A stretch of 64,000 nucleotides of DNA from contig OX442436.1 in NCBI GenBank assembly GCA_949361645.1, positions 5,886,386 to 5,950,385 of the forward strand, read 5' to 3'. Source of the stretch: Spongilla lacustris. Taxonomy: Eukaryota; Porifera; Demospongiae; Spongillida; Spongillidae. The translations under genes and the position numbers were made by a program. Positions within the stretch are counted from its first letter, which is position 1; every line of letters starts with the position of its first letter. A model generated the notes under the pieces. The model saw only the letters and a program-made list of their open reading frames with translations, was not told the origin of the DNA and did not search any database. Positions 1-9,864 of the stretch are shown piece by piece.

Positions 1-120
1 TTTATGCTTACCTTTATTATTTTATTATTACAAATAACTGAAACGTTGGATAAAACGCTTTAATAATATTACATAAAATTATTTCACTTCACAGCAAAAA
101 AAGTTTAGTGAAACGGCCAA

Positions 121-453
121 CTATATCACTCCAAATCCTGATTCTGAGTGATATAGTAAGCCGTTTTGAGTGAAATCCACCAAACTTTTTTTGCTGTGTT
201 CCTTTTCTGCCACACCTTGCAACTTCCTTTCTATCTTCCTCCTTTTCCTCCTTGAACTGTTCTCCTCCTTTAGAATCTTATCTTTAAGTTGCTGATCTTG
301 CAATATAGAAATGTTGTGTTCGTGTTGTTTACAAACTAACTTTACTCTCTGAGCTTGTCTGATGCAAAATATATTTTCTTGCTTGTTCCGAGATTGTGCA
401 CACAACCACTGCATTGTTCCATTAATTTTACATCTTATGTATGTTTCCGTCAT
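121..453 (-). CDS. Basic, Lys/Arg/Glu-rich ORF, unknown
   Basis: A 110-residue open frame with a strongly charged central stretch (runs of K, R and E around residues 55-90) that would form a helix. I do not recognise a family. Such short charged ORFs are common in remnants of invertebrate DNA transposons, but no transposase motif, terminal inverted repeat or target-site duplication is visible here. It could equally be an exon of a gene extending to the left or chance. No splice sites or promoter support it. Confidence 0.22.
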   Translation of the reverse strand: MTETYIRCKINGTMQWLCAQSRNKQENIFCIRQAQRVKLVCKQHEHNISILQDQQLKDKILKEENSSRRKRRKIERKLQGVAEKEHSKKSLVDFTQNGLLYHSESGFGVI

Positions 454-2190
454 TTAGCATTAGGTGCTTTTCTATAAAGGTAATCAGCCAGACCAAGGGT
501 GCATTGTGTTCAGCAAACATACTTGGTGAACAATGGATGGTGATAGATGAGCTAAAGTACCTTCAAGTTAGCCATGCAACTGTGTCTATATTACACAAAT
601 TACACCTTTAAGTAGCTAGTGTACTATAATATCTATTATCTTATCTTATCTTATTCTGTTGTAGCATGCAGAATTTTGTACTTCAAGGTTCAGGGAGAGC
701 AGTAATTTTCAAACCTGCCATTTGATCCAAAGCTAGTTACTTCAATAACTGGGCATATGCTGGTTATGGGTAGATGTATTTCTCAATGTTACTGCATAGC
801 TAGGATACACTAACATGAAAATGTTGTCTTGAAAAATACTTTGTGTGGGCACCATCCTATTTTTATGATTGAGCTGTTTTTAATGATATGGCGGTCCATG
901 CTGTACAATACTTTCCATAACTAACGCGTGCCTTGACGAATTCGGTGCGTATTAAATAAAACTCTTAGACACATAAACAAAACAGATAGTCTATGCGTTG
1001 AAAATACAAAAAAGAAGTTTAATTCCCAAGGCTCTAACACAGAAATACCAGGTTAAGCATTATTATGTCAAGCTCTAAGCAATCCAACAGTAAACACCTG
1101 TGCCGATAAATGGACCCTTGGGCACCATCCAAAGCTCATGAAATTTTATCCTGATATAGGCTAGGACCTAATAAATATGGGAAACGCTTCCTCAAGTGAG
1201 TGCTTTAAGAATCTAGGGAATGGCTAATCGCGACCGATTACCATGGAAATCAACGAGGCACACAAAATAACGCCGTATGCTGGCTTACATTTAGATACCA
1301 ATAGTGTATCGGGCAACCCCTTTTGTTCTGTATTCTAGCAATAAAGTCCTAAATACCTTGCAAACAACTTTACAAAGTACGCGTCTTCTTAAGCACTCGT
1401 AGAGAAATCCTAAATACGGTCACAATTTTCGACGAGATTTAGATCACCAGTTTCCGCCTACGCAAACGCAATTTATTAAAGTACCTAATCTTGGGGACAT
1501 TATGTAGCAGCTTCCACCATCATCATCATCATTCAGTGCGTACTGGCATTAGCGACGACCTTGGTTGCGTGTGTATTCAGAAAGCAGAAGGAAGGCAGCC
1601 ATCTTGATTATGTTTTCGGATACAGCTTAAAGAGTAAATAAATTTCAAATGTTAATAACTCGATCGGCAACAGAAATAGTATCTTGATTCAGAGGTTTGA
1701 ATTTATTAATGAACTAGATAACTAGTTACGGGTTAACTAATATTGTAATAATCAATATACGTCAGTAGCTGTAGCTTTTGGTGGCACTGGTCGTGGCTGA
1801 GAGCCTAGCTCTCTCAGGAAGATAAAGACTCCTGACGTTACAATGGCAATAGGTGGCAGAGATAACCTACACATCTATCTCCTGGCAGAGATAACCTACA
1901 CATCCGTCTCCTGGCAGAGGTAACCTGCACATCCATCTCCTTCAGTCCCTACCACCTACAAAGGATGTGGCTACATTAGCTCTTCACTGCAAAGTGTTTA
2001 ACATCTACTGCAAGAAAGTGAACATCAGTATTTATCAGAATCATGCTCAGAGAAGCCTAAGCTTCCAATACCTTTTCCAGAATATTTTCATAGGGGAAAG
2101 GGGACTCCAAACTAGAGTGCAATACCATGCAAAATTAAACTTCTTGCTAAACTTATGTGACAAAACAATTAAAAACAAACTGTAAAGTAG
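454..2190. other. No gene recognised
   Basis: AT-rich sequence without a convincing exon. A small repeat of a phrase containing 'agataacctacacatc' occurs three times at about 1850-1940. ORFs at 1967-2185 (+) and 2047-2316 (-) overlap and show no family resemblance. Confidence 0.5.
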
Positions 2191-2721
2191 CAATTGGAGT
2201 TGAAAGCTATGTTCCTCTGGCTCAAGATGAAGTCCAACACACAGGGTACCAGAGTTGACAACAGAAGGTAAGAAAATTATTACAAGTGGTGAGTGACTTG
2301 TCATATAGTATTGCACAAAGTGAGTTCATTCAGATTATGAACACTAAAGTAATGATGAAGAGATGTGTCTATGATAGTGCATCAGGTGATCCAACTAGTT
2401 CTCTATTTAAAGCATACTCACGAAGATATTACCAAACTTTAACTGTCCTACTTACGTTGATGTGCAAATGCAGCAACTCACTGGTTGTGGTGACTGTTTC
2501 TCACTAGAGGAGAACAGCTGGGTGGCTTCTTCTGTGAACTAAAGGCAATGAGGAAGCACTTAGCTGAAAGCCATGAGGAGCAGGAGATATTACTACAAAA
2601 GATAAGACGCCGTGTATCCAAAGTGAGGCACTTAGCAGATATACCAATGCATTGCGTTTGTTGGTTGGAAGGAATTAAAACTATTGAGTGCAGTTATTGC
2701 GGGAAAATGGTATCATATTGA
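2191..2721 (+). CDS. Possible two-exon gene fragment, coiled coil, unknown
   Basis: Two candidate exons join in phase: 2191-2267 (acceptor AAAGTAG, donor AAG|GTAAG, ending phase 2) and 2508-2721 (acceptor CACTAG), which reaches a TGA. The joined frame has helical, charged sequence (a stretch around KAMRKHLAESHEEQEILLQK) and ends with a CxxC-containing tail (CSYCGK). Upstream exons are not clear: the ORF at 1967-2185 is in a usable position but is not convincingly linked. I do not recognise the family. Support is limited to splice consensus and phase, so this could be a pseudogene fragment or the 3' end of a small gene. Confidence 0.28.
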
Positions 2722-2890
2722 CCTATGTGTCAGTGTCTTCAGATTCCCAACAACCCTGTACCAGTGAAGTGGGCTTGTGTGAGATGTAAACATTGGAGAA
2801 TTAGTGTTGTTTTCTTTCCTGGAATTGTCAATGCAGATACTCATCAATGATGTATTGTGTTTTGAATTCATTCATACACACACTGTCCAA

Positions 2891-2896
2891 TTTATT
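2891..2896 (-). promoter_or_regulatory. Candidate polyadenylation signal of the hydrolase gene
   Basis: TTTATT on the plus strand reads AATAAA on the minus strand, about 290 nt past the stop codon of the EPHX-like gene. No nearer AATAAA was noticed. Confidence 0.35.
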
Positions 2897-3185
2897 ACGT
2901 CAGCATGTTTCACTTTTATGACAAATGCATGCAATATTAAACTACACTTTTATGAGGAAATGCATGCAATAATGGACTAAGTACAGTAGCCATATTGGAT
3001 GGCCTCGGACCAAATGTGGCAGCCATATTTGGCCCGACAGACAATTATTTAGGTCAGTAGGATATTTTGTGGTGTGACTGGCAGCCTTGGCAAACTACAT
3101 TGACACTTGAATATCACAGCCCCCTGATATCAACTATTTGTACACAACATGTATAGAACAGTACAAAGGGCACAAGTTGTCATGA

Positions 3186-4791
3186 CTACCCACTCTCTTC
3201 CAGGAACTCTCTCATGTACTTGTTAACCAGAGGATAGGCATCTTGCTGGACCCAATGGCTGCAGTTGGCTATGTGCCTGCAGGAGTGGACACATACACCA
3301 TAGCACCCACACATACACCATAGCACCCACACATACACCATAGCACCCACACATACACCATAGCACCCACACATACACCATAGCACCCACACATACACCA
3401 TAGCACCCACACATACACCATAGCACCCACACATACACCATAGCACCCACACATACACCATAGCACCCACACATATACCACAACACCACACATACACCAT
3501 AGCACCCACACATACACCATAGCACCCACACATACACCATAGCACCCACACATATACCATAGCACCCACACATACACCACAGCACCCACACATACACTAC
3601 AGCACCCACAAAAACTGGAATACTCTTCATCACAAATGCACTGACAGCACCCTCCAACTCAACAAGCCATAGCATACATTCTCAACACACCAAAACACAT
3701 ACCCACATTCATTCAATACAATATACCCTCATTTCCTCAATTCAACACACCTCAATACGCCATAACTCACACTTCACTCCCAATAACAGCCTCCCCCACT
3801 CACAACAAAACACTACAAGTATCTAATCCAAGCAGAACTCTCTGAACATTAACTTCATCATACACTACCACCTCCTCACACACACTGCCACCTCCTCACA
3901 CACACTGCCACCTCCTCACACACACTGCCACCTCCTCACACACACTGCCACCTCCTCACACACACTGCCACCTCCTCACACACACTGCCACCTCCTCACA
4001 CACACTGCCACCTCCTCACACACACTGCCACCTCCTCACACACACTGCCACCTCCTCACACACACTGCCACCTCCTCACACACACTGCCACCTCCTCACA
4101 CACACTCACTCCTTTGTACATGATTCCAATGCAGTTGCCCTGACAACACCCATATCACACCCACCATCCCATTCCCCCTCACACCCACCCAACTTACCTC
4201 ATGGTGATGTTTGAAGCCACCAGCGTGTGCTGGTCACACATCTCCTTATCCAGAAACATGTCGTCATCCCCCTGTTGAGGGATCACACAAAGACTTCAAA
4301 TGTGGCCCCACCCCTCTCGACATATTCTTACCCAAAGGAGCAGAATGGGAACCTGAATGGGTCCAGGGGTACCCCCAGGAGTTTTGCGTTGGTCAAACAT
4401 ACATCGGATGTAGTTGATGGGCCCAGTCAGGGCGCCTGGCTTGGAGAACACATACTTGTAAGCCTCCAGGACGTCTGGTGGAAAGGTGTCTCTGTTCCGC
4501 ACACCCTGTGGTTTGAAGAGGAAACGAGAAGAATTAGTGTGTGGTGGTTGCTATGATAACTTACAGCATTCCTTCCACGGAACATAGCATTAAAGAAAGC
4601 GTAGTCTTTCAGTCCAAAGACAAACTCTGGTAGCCAGGGGACTTGGAACATGAACATGTACTGCAAGGGATCACATGAGCCAGACAGCGATCACATGAGC
4701 CAAGCCCACAAGTAGTTGTACTTCTTACCCATGACTTCAGTAATTGGCTTTTCTTTGATAGCTGGTTCTTATAGACCCTATTAGATGTGTT

Positions 4792-4861
<70 letters not shown>

Positions 4862-6384
4862 ATGACAATCGTGCCCCAGTATCCTGTGGTTGCCATGGTC
4901 ACCTACTTGGCATGGGGACAGTTCATGACAACAAACCTATCCACCAGCTCAGGATGTCGCTGTGTGACCCGCCTATAAGAAAGAGGAATGGAAGAGGGTG
5001 TGAGATGTAATGAAGCCAGTGGTATCACAGTAAACTACCTGTGAATGCTTCCTTTCAATGTATAAAGCACACACAACACATACCACACACCCACAACCTG
5101 TAAACATGCTGTGTAAACTTTTGACAAGTACAAGTATTATATGATGGCTTGGTTTTTAATACAAATTTAGGCTCAACCCCACTCCCCCTCATGCTCCCCA
5201 GGTGGCCTCTGACCCCCTCCTGTTCAGTGGCCAAAGGCAGTTGCAGTTATGTGTGCAGTCTCTCACAATACATGTACATAGCGCCCCTTAACCCCTCCCC
5301 TCCCTTTAACCCCTCAGCTCCCTCAACCCCTCCCCTCCCCATCCCTCCTCCCATATATAACCATTCTCGCCACTCCCTCTCCTCTCTCTCTGCTCATAAT
5401 AGTTTACCCCCTCCCCTTGACACAGCCTCATCATCTAATACTTACCAGCCAACCATACCTCCCCAATCATGCCCCACAAGCACACATGAAGAACCTACCA
5501 GCCAACGATACCTCCCCAGTCATGCCCCACAAGCACACATGAACGATGCCCGAGGGCTGGAATCTGTGCAGAAGAGTATAATTCTAAACAGTGCCCACTT
5601 CAGCTCTCTCTCCCTCGTCCCCAAAGGTTCATACCAGTTCTACGATGTCCTGCCTTAAGTTGTCAAAGTTATAATCAGATCTCCGCAGAGGCTTGGATGT
5701 TTCATTGTAGCCCCTGTGGAGGGTACTGGTTAGTGAGGAGAGAGGTGGGAGGAAGGTGGGAGGAAGGTGGGAGGGAGGTGGGAGGGAGGTGGGAGGGAGG
5801 TGGTGTATGGAGGGAGGTGGGTGGGAGGGGAAGATAGGTGGGGTGTGGGAGGGAGTTGGGGAAGCATACGTGCCTCATGTCAATGGCTACAACATGGTAG
5901 TCTTTGGAGAACTCTTGAAGCTGGTAGCGCCAAGAGAACCAAAACTGTAAATTATGAAAGTGGCATCCTGCTCATATCTCGTTCCACCTTCCCTCCCCTC
6001 TCCACCTCCTGTCCCCACCTCACTTCCCTACCCTCTCCACCTCCCGCACCCACCTCCCTTCCCTTGGCTCCCCTTACCTCTGGAAACCCGTGAAGGAAAA
6101 GCATGAGAGGCTTTGTCTCGTCCCCAGCACTAACGTAGTGAAACTTCAGCCCGTTGGCAGTCACATACTTGTGCGTTCCCAAGGAGGCGTCGAGCAGACA
6201 CGACGGAGGAACTAGGACAAAGAAATATTAAGTACTATTAGCAACTATGAAGGTTACCATCTCGACGTGTTTTCTTGAACGCCTTCACAGGATTGGTACA
6301 AATGACCAGCGCGGCCCTTAGCAGCGTTACAGACGCCCAGAGTATAGTGAGAGAATAGTATATAACCGCAAAAAGAATATCCAT
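3186..6384 (-). CDS. EPHX4-like: Epoxide hydrolase 3/4-like alpha/beta-hydrolase (complete, 11 exons)
   Basis: Exons: 6384-6258, 6211-6078, 5944-5874, 5713-5635, 5563-5499, 4972-4907, 4777-4729, 4660-4565, 4505-4332, 4271-4198, 3276-3186. All phases close to give 341 aa and a TAG stop. The N-terminus is a hydrophobic anchor (MDILFAVIYYSLTILW) as in EPHX3/EPHX4, which sit on the ER membrane with the hydrolase fold in the cytosol. Visible motifs are HGFPE (oxyanion hole), GHDWGG with the nucleophile Asp, a cap domain with YAFFNAMF, LLLWGDDD as acid region and NCSHWVQQD with the catalytic His. The family hydrolyses epoxides of fatty acids; the substrate here is unknown. Intron 3 appears to use a GC donor (AG|GCACGT). 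Part of exon 5 is duplicated downstream. Intron 10 carries two minisatellites. The gene is head to head with Rab3. EPHX3 versus EPHX4 cannot be separated. Confidence 0.9.
3293..3605. repeat. 20-bp minisatellite in hydrolase intron 10
   Basis: About 15 copies of a 20-bp unit (CATACACCATAGCACCCACA). One unit near 3475-3490 is altered and shortened. It starts only a few bases beyond the acceptor side of the last exon (3276), so the polypyrimidine region of that intron is made of repeat. It makes all three minus frames open, which is an artefact. Confidence 0.9.
3865..4106. repeat. 20-bp minisatellite (TGCCACCTCCTCACACACAC)
   Basis: About 12 near-perfect copies in intron 10 of the hydrolase gene, between exons 10 and 11. 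Confidence 0.9.
4794..4861. repeat. (TG)n microsatellite in hydrolase intron 6
   Basis: Long TG/TATG run lying between exon 6 (4972-4907) and exon 7 (4777-4729). Confidence 0.9.
5444..5549 (-). repeat. 53-bp tandem duplication spanning the catalytic end of hydrolase exon 5
   Basis: Positions 5444-5496 and 5497-5549 are near-identical. The right copy is the 3' part of exon 5 (GHDWGG plus donor GTAGGT). The left copy lies in the intron and repeats the same coding stretch with a stronger donor (GTAAGT). 53 is not a multiple of 3, and reading on through the first donor meets an in-frame TAG at once. Confidence 0.85.
5742..5866. repeat. GGGAGGTGGGAGGA purine-rich run
   Basis: Degenerate G-rich repeat in intron 3 of the hydrolase gene. 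Confidence 0.8.
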
Positions 6385-6490
6385 CGTGCACGCTGGGTTT
6401 TAATCAATTTGAGATGGCACGCCCTCCTAGTGCCCAGACCTACGTATATGTATACATAATAGTTGTCAATTTTTCCAGGGCAGAGAAAAG
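6385..6490. promoter_or_regulatory. Shared divergent promoter, hydrolase / Rab3
   Basis: Only 106 bp separate the start codon of the hydrolase (6384, minus) from that of Rab3 (6491, plus). Both genes start with clear coding exons, so transcription start sites and 5' UTRs must lie here or overlap the opposite gene, unless a distal noncoding exon exists. A TATA-like TATATGTATACATAAT occurs near 6445-6460. Confidence 0.6.
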
Positions 6491-7903
6491 ATGTCGGAAG
6501 ATTTCGATACGAAGGTTGACGCTAACTTTGATTACATGTACAAAGTGCTGATAGTAGGCAACTCTGCGGTTGGAAAAACTGCTTTTTTGGTACGTTACTG
6601 CGACGAAACATTTCTTCCCGCCTTTGTGTCGACTGTTGGCATCGACTTCAAAGTCAAAACACTCATTAGGTGAGATTTATAAATGAGTTAACAGCGTTCG
6701 CCGCGTAGCGTAATGAGATATTTCTCGGCGAGTTGTTCTTCGACTTTGTTGCTGACCGTTACGTATGCGGTCGGCGCGTTTAATATTAGCATACCGCTGA
6801 GCCTCAGCGGGCACTGTACAAACATCACACCTTCCCACATACTCTCAGTACACACTCACACACACACACTCACACACACAGCATATCAAACGCTTTCTCT
6901 TGTTGAACATACTCGCCGGAAGGGTGCCCTTGAAATGCTCCACTCCACTAAAATTACGCAAGCAAAACCACATTCACTTACGCCGGTATTCATGTTAACT
7001 TTCTCGGACGTCTATGACGTCAGCCTCTCGTTAAGTGTTCTTTCTCTGTTATAGGAACGACAAGAGAATTAAGCTGCAAATATGGGATACTGCCGGCCAG
7101 GAACGGTACCGCACCATCACGACCGCGTACTACCGTGGAGCAATGGGCTTTATCATCATGTTTGACTTGACGAACGAGGAGTCCTTCCAAGCTGTAAAGA
7201 AGTGGTGAGCTAAGCCCTGGGGGTGTGTGTGGGTGGGGGGGGGGGGGGGGGGGGTAGAAGCTTACACAAGAGCTCAACAAGCCAATAGCCTTTGCTTCAA
7301 AACCACTTGTAACCACTTACTTCAACCCCCTAATATAATCACTTGCTTCAACCCCCTAATGTAACCCACTCACTTTGATATTCTTACTTTGCTTCAACCC
7401 CCTAATATAACCCACTCACTTTGATATTCTTACTTTGCTTCAACCCCCTAATATAACCCACTCACTTTGATATTCTTACTTTGCTTCAACCCCCTAATAT
7501 AACCCACTCACTTTGATATCATATTTCCCCCTCAGCACACAATGTCTTTTTTTTTCTTTGTTTTCTTTATCACACCAGGTCAACCCAGGTACAAGATCTG
7601 TCTTGGGAGAAGGCTAGGACGGTGCTGGTGGGGAACAAGTGTGACCTAGCCAGCAGTCGGGTTGTAACCCAGGAGCAGGCCACAGAGCTGGCACAGTTGA
7701 TGGGAGTGAAGTACTTTGAGACCAGTGCAAAGGACGACATCAACGTCAAGCAGACATTTGATGCCCTCGTGGACGAGATATCGATAAAGATGGCCGAGAG
7801 CGTCGAGAACAATCCAAACTTTATTCCAGGGCGGCCCAGCATACGACCACGCCCCTCTGATAATGCCACCTCTGCCAAGGCTCAGTCAGGCTGTGCTTGC
7901 TAA
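6491..7903 (+). CDS. RAB3: Rab3 small GTPase (complete, 3 exons)
   Basis: Exons 6491-6669, 7055-7204 and 7579-7903 join in phase to 217 aa. Rab3 drives docking and priming of regulated secretory vesicles and cycles between membrane and cytosol. Visible: P-loop GNSAVGKT, effector region [13 protein letters not shown], switch [26 protein letters not shown] and SAK guanine-binding motifs, and a C-terminal CAC for double geranylgeranylation. The switch/effector segment ([30 protein letters not shown]) is diagnostic of Rab3 rather than Rab8/10/27. All catalytic residues are intact. Intron 2 holds a G-homopolymer and a minisatellite. The start is the first ATG after the divergent promoter. Confidence 0.95.
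7211..7255. repeat. G-homopolymer in Rab3 intron 2
   Basis: GGGTGTGTGTGGGT followed by more than 20 consecutive G, close behind the exon 2 donor. Prone to assembly and length error. Confidence 0.9.
7320..7525. repeat. ~47-bp minisatellite in Rab3 intron 2
   Basis: About four copies of a unit containing CAACCCCCTAATATAACCCA and CTCACTTTGATATTCTTAC. The first copies are shorter. Confidence 0.85.
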
Positions 7904-8599
7904 TCATATTCATCAGCACTAATATTCAACTGGCTAGCTTGTGGGAGGGGTATGTCTTAATTTAATTTTTTTGCTAACTAGTTCCTGCACTTTTCATTTC
8001 AGCAAGATCAATCATGGTTTTTTTTTTTTTAATTTCCTTCCCTTTCAATTTTAGTTATTGTTTTCATATTTTCACTACACCTTAGCGACATGCATACCAT
8101 TGTGCATTACCAACAGTAGCCAAGGTCTTTGAATGTGTTAACAATGCTGACATGATTTTATGTTTTTTTAAGCTTCTGTGTTTGGTTCAGATTTTAAATC
8201 ACGTCTTATAAATGGTTATTTAAATGGCTTCATTAGTTTGTAAATACTCTGTGTTCCCTAAAAGCTTCCTGCGTAATATCAATCCCCAAAACCTTCCTGC
8301 ATGGTATCAACCCCCAGAAGCTTTCCCTTCTAGTTGCTGGGCAGTGCAATTGTCAGCAGCTAGTAGCTCACATCAGGGTTATTTAATAACCTACTCTCCT
8401 GCAGCCCCTGCTGTGTGTTGCTATCTTAATAATAACACTATCATAGTTTTAACAAATACAACAAAACCTTCGGAGCTGGCTCCTGAGGAATGGGATATCT
8501 TTTAACCCTATGACTTCCAGCTGTTAAACCTTCACAGCAGGTGGCTTATCACTGCACGCCATTGGAGGTTCAATATTGCCTGTAGCTCAAGTGAATATG
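7904..8599. other. Rab3 3' UTR / spacer, no other gene
   Basis: T-rich sequence following the Rab3 stop. The ORF at 8224-8505 has no family signal. An AATAAA at 9378-9383 is the first clear plus-strand polyadenylation hexamer noticed. Confidence 0.45.
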
Positions 8600-8624
8600 A
8601 ATATTAGAGGCAACATGTTGCCTA

Positions 8625-9160
8625 GTCATCTAGCTATGGTGCTGTGCATTACATCATCTGGCTATGGTGGTGTACATTACATCATCTAGCTTTGGTACTG
8701 TACATTACATCATCTAGCTATGGTGCTGTGCATTACATCATCTAGCTTTGGTGCTGTGCATTACATCATCTAGCTATGGTGCTGTGCATTACATCATCTA
8801 GCTTTGGTGCTGTGCATTACATCATCTGGCTATGGTGGTGTACATTACATCATCTAGCTTTGGTGCTGTACATTACATCATCTGGCTATGGTGGTGTACA
8901 TTACATCATCTAGCTTTGGTGCTGTACATTACATCATCTAGCTATGGTGGTGTACATTACATCATATAGCTATGGTGTGTACATTACATCATATAGCTAT
9001 GGTCTGTCATATAGCTATGGTCTGTACATTACATCATCTAGCTTTGGTGCTGTACATTACATCATCTAGCTATGGTGGTGTACATTACATCATATAGCTT
9101 TGGTGTGTACATCATCTAGCTTTGGTGCTGTACATTACATCATCTAGCTAGATGGTGTTC
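8625..9160. repeat. ~28-bp minisatellite (ACATCATCTAGCTTTGGTGC type)
   Basis: About 18 degenerate copies alternating GCTATGG and GCTTTGG variants, some units shortened. Confidence 0.85.
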
Positions 9161-9659
9161 CAACAGCAGTTATACAAATAGCTGAAGTCTTCTGGAACCT
9201 GAGCACACTACATGCACACCAAGCTGTCAGTTCCCCAGGATAACTTACACTACATGCACACCAAGCTGTCAGTCCCCAGGATAACTTACACTACCTTTGC
9301 TGCTTGGTTTCCATTTATGCTTAGTTCTGATACCATTATTGTTTAAGAACTCATTGCAGTGCATGTAAATTAAATTTAATAAATTGGGTGCAAGTTCATT
9401 TGCAGGGAGGGGCATGTAATCCCACCTTCACCTGCACACACACACAAGGTGGTGGTCCACACACTGGTCTGCAATGATATTAATAATTTAACGAGGATAT
9501 CCAGATCAAACAAAGGAAACAGAACGTACAAACATGTATGTGACCGGTTGCTGCACATCTTCTCTGCTCCCTATAACTCCAGACGTGTGCAGCCATGTCT
9601 TCTCTGCTCCCTATAACTCCAGATGTGTGCAACCATGTATGTTCATGATCAGCACATTG

Positions 9660-9860
9660 TGTAGCAGGGGTGTGCTACATCAAGAGTATAGTAATTGGTG
9701 TGCTCCATCAAGAGTATAGTAATTGGTGTGCTCTATCAAGAGTATAGTAATTGGTGTGCTCCATCAAGAGTATACTAGTAGTAGTGGTGTGCTTCATCAA
9801 GAGTATAGTAGTGGTGTGCTCTATCAAGAGTATAATAGTGGTGTGCTCCATCATTAGGAG
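9660..9860. repeat. ~27-bp repeat (GTGTGCTCCATCAAGAGTAT)
   Basis: About seven copies with variable spacers. It ends directly at the candidate exon 9865-9939. Confidence 0.8.
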
Positions 9861-9864
9861 TCAC

